Source: Arthrobacter terricola
Lineage (GTDB): Bacteria > Actinomycetota > Actinomycetes > Actinomycetales > Micrococcaceae
NCBI RefSeq assembly: GCF_004354015.1
Contig: NZ_SMRU01000020.1
Coordinates: forward strand, 1-64,000
Reading direction: 5' to 3'
DNA length: 64,000 nt
Every line of letters begins with the position of its first letter. Positions within the stretch are counted from its first letter, which is position 1. The notes beneath the pieces were generated by a model. It was not told the DNA's origin and searched no databases. It worked only from the letters and a program-made list of their open reading frames with translations. Made by a program: the position numbers and the translations under genes. Positions 55,329 through 64,000 of the stretch are shown here, piece by piece.

Positions 55329-56258
55329 ATGTCCACCCCCGCCAAAAAGTCGACGGCTGCCAGAAGCAAATGGTCCCAACCCCTCTGGGTGGTTCCAGGC
55401 GTGCTGATTGTGCTTTTGCTCATTGTCTTGTTGGCCAAATGGTTGACCGGCTTGTCGGGAGTGCAATCGTTCCTGCATGACTATCCGGGTGCGTCAAGCC
55501 TGCCGGACAATGCTCCCGTCGGGTTTCCGGCCTGGCTTGGCTGGCAGCATTTCCTGAATGTCTTCTTCATGGTGCTGATCGTCCGCTCAGGATGGCAGGT
55601 GCGTACGGCCAAGAGGCCTCCTGCCATGTGGACCCGGAACAACAAGGGCTTCATCCGTACCAAGGGTGCCCCGACCAAGATCAGCCTGGATCTCTGGTTT
55701 CACCTGACCCTGGACGCTCTCTGGGTACTGAACGGCATTATCTTCCTCATCGTGATCTTTGCGACCGGCCAGTGGATGCGGATCATCCCCACCAATTGGG
55801 ATGTCTTCCCGAACGCCATTTCTGCAGCACTCCAGTACGCCTCGTTGAATTGGCCTACCGAGGACGGTTGGGTCAACTACAACGCCCTGCAGCTCCTGAC
55901 CTACTTCGTCACCGTCTTCATTGCCGCCCCGCTTGCCATCCTCACGGGCCTTCGCACCTCGTCGGCTTGGCCAAAGAAGGCGGCGGTCAACAAGTTCTAT
56001 CCCATCGAGTGGGCCCGGGCGGTGCACTTCCCCACGATGGTGTACTTCGTGCTGTTCACCATCGTGCATGTCACCCTGGTCCTCGCCACAGGGGCCCTGA
56101 GGAACCTCAACCACATGTACGGCAGCAGCGACGACATCAACTGGGTGGGCTTCGCGATTTTCGCGGTGTCTCTCCTGGTGATTGTCGGCGCGTGGTTCCT
56201 TGCCAGGCCGTTGTTCCTCCGCCCTGTCGCTTCGTTGATGGGGAAAGTCAGCAAGTAA
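55329..56258 (+). CDS. Cytochrome b/b6-like integral membrane protein
   Basis: A 309-residue membrane protein of the cytochrome b561/formate-dehydrogenase-gamma type with five or six helices. Candidate heme-ligand histidines are in WLGWQHFLNVFF, WFHLTLDALW, AVHFPTMVYF and TIVHVTLVLATG. An N-terminal Lys/Ser-rich cytosolic stretch precedes the first helix. ATG 55329 is used; an in-frame GTG at 55293 adds 12 residues. No molybdopterin oxidoreductase subunit is beside it, so the redox partner is unknown. Confidence 0.82.
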   Translation: MSTPAKKSTAARSKWSQPLWVVPGVLIVLLLIVLLAKWLTGLSGVQSFLHDYPGASSLPDNAPVGFPAWLGWQHFLNVFFMVLIVRSGWQVRTAKRPPAMWTRNNKGFIRTKGAPTKISLDLWFHLTLDALWVLNGIIFLIVIFATGQWMRIIPTNWDVFPNAISAALQYASLNWPTEDGWVNYNALQLLTYFVTVFIAAPLAILTGLRTSSAWPKKAAVNKFYPIEWARAVHFPTMVYFVLFTIVHVTLVLATGALRNLNHMYGSSDDINWVGFAIFAVSLLVIVGAWFLARPLFLRPVASLMGKVSK

Positions 56259-56301
56259 ACGCATAACCATGAGGCCGGACAACCCGGCAGAAGGAGTGCC
56301 A

Positions 56302-57438
56302 ATGTTTGAGCTCACAGAGGACCAGCAAGCGATGGTGGAGATGGTGCGTGACTTCGCCGCCAAGGCCATCGCGCCGCACTCCGCCGAGTGGGACGAGACC
56401 AAGCACTTTCCCGTGGATGTCCTTCGCGAGGCCGGCACTCTTGGCATGGGCAGTATCTATGTCAGCGAGGAGTTCGGCGGTTCGGGGCTCACGCGTTCGG
56501 ACGCCGCGCTGATTTTTGAGGAACTGTCCAAGGCCGACCCCACCATCGCGGCTTACATTTCCATCCACAACATGGTGGTGTGGATGATCGACGCCTTCGG
56601 AAACGATCAACAGCGGGCGCAGTGGGTTCCGCAACTTGCCGCCATGGAGGAATTGGGCAGCTATTGCCTCACGGAACCGGGAGCGGGTTCCGACGCCGCC
56701 GCGCTGAGCACCAAGGCAGTGCTCGACGGCGACAATTACGTTCTCAACGGGACCAAACAGTTCATTTCGGGCGCCGGAGTCTCCAGCTTGTATGTGGTGA
56801 TGGCCCGGACATCGGACACGGGCAGCCACGGAATCACGGCGATCGTTGTGCCGGCAGACTCGCCCGGCCTCTCGTTCGGCCCCAACGAAAAGAAGATGGG
56901 CTGGAACGCCCAACCTACCCGCCAAGTCATCTTCAAGGACGTGCGCGTCCCCGTGGCGAACCGGCTCGGCGAGGAAGGCAGCGGTTTCGGCATTGCGATG
57001 AAAGGCCTCAACGGCGGGCGGGTGAATATGGGGGCTTGCTCACTCGGGGGTGGCCAAGCGGCCTTGGACAAGTCCATCGCGTACCTTAAATCACGCTCGG
57101 CTTTCGGCGGCCCTCTCATCAACCAGCAGTCCCTGCTGTTTGATATTGCGGACATGGACACGGAACTCGAGACCGCACGGACGCTGGTCATGCGCGCGGC
57201 AGACGCCTTGGACAGGGGCGCCCCGGATACGGTGAGGCTCTGTGCCATGGCGAAGCGAGTGGCCACGGACGCCGGATTCAATGTGGCGAACAAAGCCATC
57301 CAGCTGCACGGCGGCTATGGGTACTTGTCCGAGTACGGCCTTGAGAAGATCGCCAGGGATTTGCGGGTCCATCAGATTCTCGAAGGCAGCAACGAGATCA
57401 TGCGACTAATTATCGGCAGGCTAGCGGTAGGGGCATAA
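56302..57438 (+). CDS. Acyl-CoA dehydrogenase (isobutyryl/short-branched type)
   Basis: A 378-residue flavoenzyme. The signatures are SYCLTEPGAGSDAAAL, the FAD-contact FISGAGVSSLYVVMART, and the C-terminal LHGGYGYLSEYGLEKIARDLR with ILEGSNEIMR, whose Glu is the usual catalytic base. Resembles the isobutyryl-CoA (valine catabolism) subgroup, but substrate cannot be fixed. AAGGAG lies six nt before the ATG at 56302. Electrons would pass to the EtfAB encoded at 62.7 kb. Confidence 0.92.
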   Translation: MFELTEDQQAMVEMVRDFAAKAIAPHSAEWDETKHFPVDVLREAGTLGMGSIYVSEEFGGSGLTRSDAALIFEELSKADPTIAAYISIHNMVVWMIDAFGNDQQRAQWVPQLAAMEELGSYCLTEPGAGSDAAALSTKAVLDGDNYVLNGTKQFISGAGVSSLYVVMARTSDTGSHGITAIVVPADSPGLSFGPNEKKMGWNAQPTRQVIFKDVRVPVANRLGEEGSGFGIAMKGLNGGRVNMGACSLGGGQAALDKSIAYLKSRSAFGGPLINQQSLLFDIADMDTELETARTLVMRAADALDRGAPDTVRLCAMAKRVATDAGFNVANKAIQLHGGYGYLSEYGLEKIARDLRVHQILEGSNEIMRLIIGRLAVGA

Positions 57439-57467
57439 AGGCTGCACGCCCGAACAGCACCAGAAAC

Positions 57468-57503
57468 AAGGATGGCCGGACCCGTACGGGTCCGGCCATC
57501 CTT
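57468..57503. terminator. Perfect palindromic bidirectional terminator
   Basis: Arms 57468-57485 and 57486-57503 are exact reverse complements (18 bp each), with AAGG and CCTT at the ends. It separates the acyl-CoA dehydrogenase gene from the convergent pspA and can serve both. Confidence 0.82.
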
Positions 57504-57519
57504 TCGTTGCGGCTGTTTG

Positions 57520-58308
57520 TCAGAGCTTGTCGAAGTCCGATTCGTCGATGGTATCTTCGGCCGGTGCGGCACTGCCTGCACCGATCGCGGCCTTCGATCC
57601 GCCGGACTTGAGGGCGGCCAGGCGGGCTTCGATCTCGGTCTGTTCGCCGAGGTCTTCGAGCTGGTTGAACTGGGCGTCCAAGCTGGAGGCGGCGAGCTCC
57701 TGCTGGCCCAGCACCTTGGCCTCCTCACGCCGGATCTTCTCTTCGAAGCGGCCAACCTCGCTGGTGGGATCCATGATGTCGATGCTCTTGAGGGCGTCAT
57801 GCACCTGCGTCTGGGCGGCAACGGTCTTCGAACGGGCCACCAACTCGTTGCGCTTGCTGGTGAGCTCGTTGAGCTTGCCCTTCATTTGGTCGAGGCCGCC
57901 CTTGAGCTTCTCGACCACTTCGCTCTGCGATGCGATGTTCGGTTCGGCGGCTTTGGCTTCATTCTCGGCCGACATCTGCCGCTGGATGGCCACCTTGGCA
58001 AGGTTGTCGAACTTCGTGGCGTCCGCCGCGTTACCGGAAGCACGGTACTCATCAGCTTTGCGCGAGGCTGCGAGGGCCTTGTTGCCCCAGTCCTGGGCGT
58101 TCTTGAGGTCTTCGTTGTAGTCGGCTTGGAGCATCCGGAGGTTGCCGATGGTCTGCGCCACGGCGGATTCGGCCTCGGCAATGTTGTTCGAGTAGTCGCG
58201 GACCATCTGGTCCAGCATTTTCTGCGGGTCTTCTGCTTGGTCGAGCAAGGCATTGATGTTCGCCTTGGCGAGCTGGGCGATCCGCCCGAAAATGGACTGC
58301 TTAACCAT
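57520..58308 (-). CDS. pspA: Phage-shock protein A (PspA/IM30)
   Basis: A 262-residue coiled-coil membrane-stress protein. The N-terminal amphipathic helix (MVKQSIFGRIAQLAKANIN) and LDQAEDPQKMLDQMVRDY are typical, followed by long heptad-like helices to about residue 220 and an acidic tail ending DESDFDKL. It would bind and stabilise the cytoplasmic membrane. AAAGG lies seven nt before the ATG. It is downstream of and on the same strand as the TPM-domain gene. Confidence 0.93.
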   Translation of the reverse strand: MVKQSIFGRIAQLAKANINALLDQAEDPQKMLDQMVRDYSNNIAEAESAVAQTIGNLRMLQADYNEDLKNAQDWGNKALAASRKADEYRASGNAADATKFDNLAKVAIQRQMSAENEAKAAEPNIASQSEVVEKLKGGLDQMKGKLNELTSKRNELVARSKTVAAQTQVHDALKSIDIMDPTSEVGRFEEKIRREEAKVLGQQELAASSLDAQFNQLEDLGEQTEIEARLAALKSGGSKAAIGAGSAAPAEDTIDESDFDKL

Positions 58309-58410
58309 GGTGTTGCCTTTCGTCCTGCTCAGTGGTGCCCACTGAATCCAGTGATCAGTTCTTGTACCGCTTCTCCGTCGGGACAGATCCCGGCGGAGTG
58401 TTGCTTCGAG

Positions 58411-60450
58411 CTAGAAGCTCCCGTCTCCGCCGGAGTCGCCGCCCCAGCCTCCGCCGCCGTCGCCGCCGAAGAAGCCTCCGCCTCCACCGCCGTCGCCACC
58501 GAAGAACCCTCCTCCGCCGCCGTCGTTGTTTCCGCCGCCCCAGCCGCCACCGCCGCCGTGAAGGATCGAGTTGATGAGGATGCCGCCGAGGATCGCGCCG
58601 CCGAGGCCCCCGCCGTTTCCGCCGCCCCCGAACATTCCGCCGCGGCCGTAGCCTTGGTTGGCGAAGCCGCCGAACTGGTCGACGTCGGACTGTGCCAGTT
58701 GCACGGCCTGCGACGCGAGTGCTTGGGCCTGCTGGGCGTAGGTCAAGGCAGTGACAGGATCATTGCGGGAGATCGAGAGCGCGTAGTCGAGATTGCGTTG
58801 GGCTTCGGCGAGGCGTGTGCGCGCCTCCGGTCCCACGCCGCCGCGCCGTGCCGCGATGTAGTCCGATGTGGCACTGATCTGGGACTGCGCAGCCATGATG
58901 GCTTGCTGCAGGGAGGCCTGTGCGCGCCGGGCCTGTTCTTGCTGGTCGCGAATGCCCGTGAGGGACTGGTCCAAGGCCTGGTGGGCTTTTTCCACCCGAT
59001 CCAGGGTGGAGATGGGATCGATCTTCCCGCTTTGCATCTCGGCCTTGACCTGGGCCAACGCGGTTTCGACGCCGGCTACCGGTCCGGCGAGTTCCGGATG
59101 CCCGCCGGACTGGATCATCGCCTTGGCCTGTGCGAGGTCCTGGCTGGTTTCCACGACGGCGTTCTCCAGCGAAGTCCGGGCGTCGTCAAGGCTGGACGCC
59201 ACCTTTGAGATGGCATCGAGCAGCACGTTCGTCTGGTGCAGTCCTTCTTCGGCGGCGCGGACTGCCACCGCAGCCAAGCTGTTCTCGCCGTTGCCGAGCT
59301 TTTCCTGTGCCGTGCTTGCTGCGTTCTGGACGAACGCCAGCCGGTCCTTGGCCTGCGTGATGTTGTCGCTGACATGGCCGAGCGCGCTGTCCGCGTATTT
59401 CGCGCGGAGGTCATTGAGGGATTGCTCGGCGTTGCTGATCTTGGCTCCGGCTTCGGTAGCTCCGGCCGCAACGGCAGCCAGTGCTTGCGGCGCATTCTTC
59501 TCGAGCTCGCGCAAAGAGTCGAAGTCGGCTTTTTGCTCCCGCAGGGATTCGAGGGCAGCGTTCGAGCGGCGGATGATTTCGCCGAGCCAACTGCGTTGCT
59601 GCTGTTCGGTATCCGGAATGTGGTCATCAAGCTGCTGCTGCAGCTTGAAGGACTCGGTCATGTGGTTCTTGGCTTCCGCCAAGGCTTTGGTGAAGTTTCC
59701 GACCGCGGCATCGCCGTACTGCGCCTGGGCGAAGCCGAGTTCCTGCTCGCTGGACTTGATGGAATCGTCGGCCTCGATCAGCAGGGTGCCGGCTTTGCGG
59801 CGAAGTTCTTCGGTGCTCAGTCCGGCCAGGGGATCGGCTTGTTCGGCCTGCCGGCTTCCGCCTGCGCCCGCAGTGACGCTCTTTCGGCGGTTGCGGAAGT
59901 AGAGGTAGGTGCCGACGCCGCCGGCCGCCACAACCGCGGCGCCAACGAGCACTGCAACGCCCGCACCGGAACCCTGGGTGTCGCCTATGGCCTTTGCTGC
60001 GTCGATGACCGCTTGGTCGTAGTTCTTCTTGCCTTGTACCAGGTTCGCGAGGACAGCCTTGTTAAGGATGTCGTTTCGCTGGGAATCGCTGATCTTGCTG
60101 CCCGGCCCCCGGGTGATGTTCACTTTGCCATCGTTCGTGGCGATGGCCAGCAGGACGTCGTTGGATCCGAAGGACTTCTTCTTAGCCACGGCGTTGCCCC
60201 AATCGGTGGGCGTGCTCGGGTTGGTGAAGGACGGGACCGTCACGACGTACAGGTTGAACTGGTGTTGGCTATACAGGGACGAGATGGCGTTTTGGACCGC
60301 GCCCTTGTCCTGCAGGACGCCGGCGTCGTCAGTGATGTTCTGGCCGGATGGAATGGTCACCGGATCTGTTGCCCATGCTGATGCGGCGGGGAACGCCAGC
60401 ACAGCAGCCAAGCCGATGACGGCGAATACACGTTTCAACATTGACCGCAT
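58411..60450 (-). CDS. TPM-domain membrane protein with coiled-coil and Gly-rich tail
   Basis: A 679-residue protein. A signal peptide (RVFAVIGLAAVLAFPAASAWA) leads into a TPM domain (about 30-165; VTIPSGQNITDDAGVL, SFGSNDVLLAIATNDG), then a second helix (about 177-197) and basic stop-transfer. Some 400 residues of predicted coiled coil follow on the cytoplasmic side, then a Gly/Trp/Phe-rich end. The ATG at 60450 has AAGGG upstream; the longer frame to 60522 is not supported. Pairing with PspA suggests an envelope-stress role (inference). Confidence 0.88.
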   Translation of the reverse strand: MRSMLKRVFAVIGLAAVLAFPAASAWATDPVTIPSGQNITDDAGVLQDKGAVQNAISSLYSQHQFNLYVVTVPSFTNPSTPTDWGNAVAKKKSFGSNDVLLAIATNDGKVNITRGPGSKISDSQRNDILNKAVLANLVQGKKNYDQAVIDAAKAIGDTQGSGAGVAVLVGAAVVAAGGVGTYLYFRNRRKSVTAGAGGSRQAEQADPLAGLSTEELRRKAGTLLIEADDSIKSSEQELGFAQAQYGDAAVGNFTKALAEAKNHMTESFKLQQQLDDHIPDTEQQQRSWLGEIIRRSNAALESLREQKADFDSLRELEKNAPQALAAVAAGATEAGAKISNAEQSLNDLRAKYADSALGHVSDNITQAKDRLAFVQNAASTAQEKLGNGENSLAAVAVRAAEEGLHQTNVLLDAISKVASSLDDARTSLENAVVETSQDLAQAKAMIQSGGHPELAGPVAGVETALAQVKAEMQSGKIDPISTLDRVEKAHQALDQSLTGIRDQQEQARRAQASLQQAIMAAQSQISATSDYIAARRGGVGPEARTRLAEAQRNLDYALSISRNDPVTALTYAQQAQALASQAVQLAQSDVDQFGGFANQGYGRGGMFGGGGNGGGLGGAILGGILINSILHGGGGGWGGGNNDGGGGGFFGGDGGGGGGFFGGDGGGGWGGDSGGDGSF

Positions 60451-60781
60451 GTGCAACCCTTCAGCACGTCTGCGATTGGTCCAGGCCGGAGCAATCGAAA
60501 CAGAATGCATCAGCGCCCCCACGCATGGTTTTCAAGCCGCAGGTCGCTGTGGCAATTCCACTTGATACTATGGTGCACCTTTTGGCTCGTCCACAGCAGC
60601 AAATATGCCGCCAGCGAAACGGGGAGAGAACCACCGTTCCCAAGCGTTGAGGGGGCTAGCCGGTCCGTTCGAGGCGCCGCGACAGTCTCGACGACGGCGT
60701 TCAGCAAGCTCCCAGCGAACGTCGACTTTTGATCCAGCAAGAGTGGCCATAGTTAAAGGGACGAGGATGAAAGGAAGTCCC
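60451..60781. other. 331-nt divergent intergenic region
   Basis: Holds the divergent promoters of the TPM-protein gene (minus) and the HtrA-like gene (plus). A TTGATA/CTATGG-like stretch is near 60560-60575. I see no stable hairpin, tRNA or convincing small gene; short frames here lack ribosome sites. Confidence 0.5.
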
Positions 60782-62461
60782 ATGACGGAGAACCCAGCAC
60801 AGGGCGCCGCACCGGAGAACAACGGCCCCCACAACTATGGTCCGGAGAACGCCGGTGCCGGGGAGGCGGGCAAGCAGGCCAACTCCCAGCCTACGGCCCC
60901 GCTGCCGGCCTACCAGCCGGGTCAGGACTTCGCCCCGCAATCCGAGCCGGCTCCCTGGGGCAATGCGACGGGCGGGAATGCCACGGAGCAGATCTACACC
61001 CAGGACAACGGTTCCCAGCAAAGCGGCCCACAACAAGGCGGCTCGCACCAAGTTGCTCCGCAATACGGCGTGCGGCACCCTGCGGGGACCGGCCATCACG
61101 CGGAACCGCAGCGTCCCGATTATCCCGCGGGCCAGGGCCACCCGTACCCGCAGCACCAGCCGTTCTACGGCGCGCAGAACCCCTCGCAGCACTATGGCGG
61201 CCAGCAGTACGGCAACCCAGGCGGCCCGGCGGCGACCCCCAAGCGCAAGCCGGTCTTCGGCGTCGGGACCCTGGTGGCGAGCATCCTCGCGGCCGGACTC
61301 GTCGGTGGCGGCGTTGTGGCGGCGGGCGACCAGTTGTTCAACAACCGGACTCCCGTGGCAGCCAGCAGCAACCAGGCCGGCACCGTGATCGTGAACAACA
61401 CGGATAGCGTCAATGCCGTCACTGCAGCGGCCGCGAAGGCTTCGCCCAGCGTCGTGACGATCTCCGCGACCAGCGGAAGCGAGGCCGGTACGGGCTCGGG
61501 CATCATCCTCGACGACCAAGGCCACATCCTGACCAACACGCACGTTGTCACCCTTGACGGCGCCAGCGCCAACGCAGCCCTCGAAGTCCGGACCAGCGAC
61601 GGACGCGTCCTGACGGCGACAGTCGTGGGAACCGATCCGTTGTCCGACCTCGCGGTCATCAAGGTGGATAATGCCTCGGGCCTCGTGCCGGCAACCCTCG
61701 GCGACTCGAGCAAGATCAACGTGGGGGACAACGCCGTGGCAATCGGCGCCCCGCTTGGCCTCCCGGGCACGGTGACGGACGGTATCATCTCTACGCTCAA
61801 CCGCACCATCAGCGTGGCCTCCTCAGCCGTTCCGAACGGCGGCTCGGACAACTCGCAGGGCGGCGGCCAGGGCGGCTTCGAATTCGCCCCGCCGAACGGC
61901 GGCCAGAGCCAGAGCCAGCGCAGCACTGCCCAGGGTACGGTATCGCTCAACGTGATCCAGACCGATGCGGCCATCAACCCGGGCAACTCCGGCGGCGCGC
62001 TGGTCAACACCAAGGGCGAGATCATCGGCGTCAACGTGGCGATTGCATCGGCCGGAAGCAGCAGCGCCTCGTCCTCGTCCAGCGGGAACATCGGCGTGGG
62101 CTTCAGCATCCCCATCAACAACGCCAAGCGCGTGGCTGATGAACTGATCAAGAACGGCAAGGCAACCCACGGACAGTTCGGGGTCAGCGTGCAGGCCAAG
62201 TCCGCAACCGGAAGCAGCACCTCGGGCTTCTCGGTGGGTGCGCAGGTAGCCAGCGTGACCGCGGGCTCCGCAGCCGACAAGGCCGGCGTCAAGGTGGGCG
62301 ACGTCGTCACCCAGTTCGCCGGCATGGCCATCACCGATCCTGAGCAGCTGACCGCAGCGGTCCGCGAACAGCCGGCGGGCGCCACGGTCAAGGTGACCGT
62401 CCAGCGCGGAGGCCAGTCGCAGGAGCTCGACGTCACCTTGGACGCAGCGCCTGCCAGCTGA
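60782..62461 (+). CDS. HtrA/DegP-like membrane-anchored serine protease
   Basis: A 559-residue S1C protease. A cytoplasmic Pro/Gln/Gly-rich stretch (1-155) precedes one membrane helix (about 158-182), then the trypsin-like domain with triad H254 (TNTHVV), D289 (LSDLAVIK) and S403 (NPGNSGGAL), and a C-terminal PDZ domain (DKAGVKVGDVVTQF). It should act outside the membrane in protein quality control. The ATG at 60782 has AAGGA at good spacing; the ATG at 60767 is an alternative. Divergent from the PspA/TPM pair. Confidence 0.93.
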   Translation: MTENPAQGAAPENNGPHNYGPENAGAGEAGKQANSQPTAPLPAYQPGQDFAPQSEPAPWGNATGGNATEQIYTQDNGSQQSGPQQGGSHQVAPQYGVRHPAGTGHHAEPQRPDYPAGQGHPYPQHQPFYGAQNPSQHYGGQQYGNPGGPAATPKRKPVFGVGTLVASILAAGLVGGGVVAAGDQLFNNRTPVAASSNQAGTVIVNNTDSVNAVTAAAAKASPSVVTISATSGSEAGTGSGIILDDQGHILTNTHVVTLDGASANAALEVRTSDGRVLTATVVGTDPLSDLAVIKVDNASGLVPATLGDSSKINVGDNAVAIGAPLGLPGTVTDGIISTLNRTISVASSAVPNGGSDNSQGGGQGGFEFAPPNGGQSQSQRSTAQGTVSLNVIQTDAAINPGNSGGALVNTKGEIIGVNVAIASAGSSSASSSSSGNIGVGFSIPINNAKRVADELIKNGKATHGQFGVSVQAKSATGSSTSGFSVGAQVASVTAGSAADKAGVKVGDVVTQFAGMAITDPEQLTAAVREQPAGATVKVTVQRGGQSQELDVTLDAAPAS

Positions 62462-62490
62462 CGGGCTCGGATAACCGGATTGAAAGCAGG

Positions 62491-62525
62491 ACGACGGCGG
62501 GCGGCACAGTGCGGCCCGCCGTCGT
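62491..62525 (+). terminator. Hairpin after the HtrA-like gene
   Basis: ACGACGGCGGGC (62491-62502) pairs with GCCCGCCGTCGT (62514-62525), 30 nt after the stop. The stem is very GC-rich but lacks a T-run, so termination strength is uncertain. The rest of 62526-62727 shows nothing beyond the probable etfB promoter. Confidence 0.6.
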
Positions 62526-62727
62526 CGTGCGTTGCACGTTGTGCGCGAAGGAGCTGGAAGCGGCGGTTCCGTGAAACAGGAGTTAATGCGGGAAGGCGCC
62601 GTTGTTCGACTTGTGGCGCAATATGCTTAGCTAGGACGAGCCGATACTCTGGGCACTCTTGGCCACGCCGCCAGCTGCTGGCCATCCCCGAGTATGTAAG
62701 GCCGCCTCGAACACAGTGGGAGATACA

Positions 62728-63528
62728 TTGAAGATTGTTGTTCTGGTCAAGCACGTCCCGGACGCGCAGTTCGACCGACACCTCACCGGCCCAGGCAACA
62801 CGACGGACCGCGACGAGAGCATCCTCTCCGAGCTGGACGAGTACGCCCTTGAAGCCGCCCTGCAGATCAGCGAGGCCCGCGGAGGAGCCAAGGCCGGCAA
62901 CGAAGTCATCGCCTTGAGCATGGGTCCCGCCGGCGCGGTGAACGCTGTCAAGAAGTCCTTGCAGATCGGCGCTTCCTCGGGTGCGCACTTGAGCGACGAC
63001 GCCCTGGCCGGTTCCGATGCCGCAGCCACATCCCTCGCCCTTGCCGCGGCGATCCGGCACCTCGGCGCCGACTCGCCGGTGGACCTGGTCCTGACCGGCA
63101 TGGCTTCGACCGACGGCGAAACGTCCTTGGTGCCGGCGCAGCTCGCCGAGCGCCTCGGCCTCCCGCAGGTAACTTTCGCTTCCTCCCTCGACGTTGATGG
63201 CGATCGCGTCGTGGCACGCCGAGACGGCGACGCCCACGCTGAAACCATCGAGGCGACGCTGCCGGCACTGGTCTCGGTGACGGACCAGATCAATGAGCCG
63301 CGGTACCCCAACTTCAAGGGAATCCTCGCCGCCAAGAAGAAGAAGATCGCTTCCCTGAGCCTGGCCGACATCGGCGTCGATGCGTCCCAGGTCGGCGCGG
63401 CCGGTTCCTGGACCGCCGTCGAGACCGCGGAAGCCCGTCCGCCGCGCACGGCAGGCACCATCATCACTGACGAAGGCGACGCCGGCATCAAGCTGGTTGA
63501 CTTCCTCGCCGCCCAGAAGCTGCTCTAA
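62728..63528 (+). CDS. etfB: Electron transfer flavoprotein, beta subunit
   Basis: A 266-residue ETF-beta protein, partner of EtfA in carrying electrons from acyl-CoA dehydrogenases to the respiratory chain. It begins LKIVVLVKHVPDAQFDR (first residue read as Met), has ELDEYALEAALQ and the signature-type VTDQINEPRYPNFKGILAAKKK. A TTG start at 62728 is used with GGGAG six nt upstream; the next ATG would remove the first core strands. Confidence 0.95.
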   Translation: MKIVVLVKHVPDAQFDRHLTGPGNTTDRDESILSELDEYALEAALQISEARGGAKAGNEVIALSMGPAGAVNAVKKSLQIGASSGAHLSDDALAGSDAAATSLALAAAIRHLGADSPVDLVLTGMASTDGETSLVPAQLAERLGLPQVTFASSLDVDGDRVVARRDGDAHAETIEATLPALVSVTDQINEPRYPNFKGILAAKKKKIASLSLADIGVDASQVGAAGSWTAVETAEARPPRTAGTIITDEGDAGIKLVDFLAAQKLL

Positions 63529-63543
63529 GAGGGATTCCGAAAC

Positions 63544-64000
63544 ATGGCAAAAGCACTTGTATTCATTGACAACCCGGGAGCCGCGCTCAAGAAGAGCAGC
63601 CTTGAGCTCCTGACGATCGCCCGCTCGCTCGGCGAAGCCGCCGTTGCGTTCAACGGCGAGTTGAACGACGACGTCGCAGCCGCCTTGGGCGCGCACGGCG
63701 CCACCGCCGTCTACCGCCCCTCGGCCACGGACCTGGACAACTACCTGGTGTCACCGAAGGCGGCGTACCTCGCGGCCGCCGTTGCGGCGTCCGGTGCGGA
63801 CACCGTCCTGGTGGAGAACACTGCCGACGGCAAGGAAATCGCGGCCCGCCTCGGCGTGAAGCTCAACGCCGGCGTCATCACCGACGTGGTTGGCGTGGAC
63901 GCCGACGGCACCTCCCATAAGTCGGTCCTGGCCGGGTCTTACACCACCACGGCGAAGGCGCGTACCGCCGTCGCTATCCTCGCGGTCAAGCCGAACAGCG
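63544..64000 (+). CDS. etfA: Electron transfer flavoprotein, alpha subunit (cut by window end)
   Basis: The first 152 codons are present: MAKALVFIDNPGAALKKSSL then LTIARSLGEAAVAFNG and DTVLVENTADGKEIAARLG, the N-terminal domain of ETF-alpha. The C-terminal FAD-binding domain lies beyond the window. It follows etfB by 15 nt with AGAGGGA as ribosome site, so the two form an operon. Confidence 0.94.
   Translation, partial: MAKALVFIDNPGAALKKSSLELLTIARSLGEAAVAFNGELNDDVAAALGAHGATAVYRPSATDLDNYLVSPKAAYLAAAVAASGADTVLVENTADGKEIAARLGVKLNAGVITDVVGVDADGTSHKSVLAGSYTTTAKARTAVAILAVKPNS

Noticed and set aside
57472-59208. 578-codon + strand frame opposite pspA and the TPM gene
   Set aside because: Low-complexity antisense translation spanning two real genes and their gap; caused by high GC in third positions.
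61192-63696. 834-codon minus-strand frame opposite the HtrA-like and etfB genes
   Set aside because: Crosses two clear genes and a hairpin; no recognisable domain.

Overview
The window looks like chromosome of a high-GC actinobacterium, most likely Arthrobacter or a close relative (Micrococcaceae). The evidence is the GC-rich third codon positions, frequent GTG/TTG starts, ATGA/GTGA/TGATG gene overlaps, and families typical of Actinobacteria: HemQ-type heme synthesis, AdnAB, MoeZ, DUF3107, DUF2342, UPF0182 and UvrD2. The genus assignment is an inference. From memory, the order rhlE-like helicase, DUF3107, TetR, MoeZ, ATL, AdnA, AdnB, NudC, UvrD2, DUF2342, Lon/PDZ protein, UPF0182 follows the Rv3211 to Rv3193c region of Mycobacterium tuberculosis, with thiamine, heme and transport genes inserted.

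Layout. 0-0.4 kb: 5' end of an IS630-type transposase and a cluster of CTAGGTG repeats. 0.4-7.4 kb: aminopeptidase P, a PHP phosphoesterase, a DEAD-box helicase coupled to an orphan DNA methyltransferase, and an RNB ribonuclease. 7.4-11.1 kb: thiamine genes (thiE; a TPP riboswitch driving thiO-thiS-thiG) and a pterin dehydratase. 11.1-15.0 kb: small proteins, a TetR regulator, MoeZ (which may activate ThiS, since no thiF is seen), an SDR enzyme and an intergenic palindromic repeat. 15.0-26.5 kb: a nearly complete heme locus, hemA divergent from hemE-hemY-hemQ-hemH-hemC-hemD-hemB-LLM oxidoreductase-hemL. HemQ points to the coproporphyrin-dependent route. 26.5-30.5 kb: secreted GH3 enzyme and a polar amino-acid ABC importer. 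30.8-44.4 kb: DNA repair and nucleotide metabolism (DEDDh exonuclease, ATL, AdnAB, NudC, UvrD2) with a phosphotransferase and a YgjP-like metalloprotease. 44.4-50.4 kb: DUF2342 protein, secreted PDZ/Lon-type protease, UPF0182 membrane protein. 50.6-50.9 kb: two identical initiator tRNA genes.

50.9-55.1 kb is the accessory part. An IS5-type transposase fragment and more CTAGGTG-like repeats are followed by a compact five-gene operon of visibly lower GC: a Trp-rich 81-residue single-helix peptide with two Cys, an ABC ATPase, a 95-residue membrane protein, a 12-helix ABC permease and an M50 (site-2-protease-like) metallopeptidase. It looks like a peptide production, processing and export/immunity cassette. 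Its architecture recalls the B. subtilis Yyd system but it has no radical-SAM enzyme, and I do not recognise it as a described system. It is the best candidate for something new here.

55.3-64 kb returns to core genes: a cytochrome-b-like membrane protein, an acyl-CoA dehydrogenase, PspA with a TPM-domain membrane protein (envelope stress), an HtrA-like serine protease, and the electron-transfer flavoprotein genes etfB and etfA (cut by the window end), which would accept electrons from the acyl-CoA dehydrogenase.
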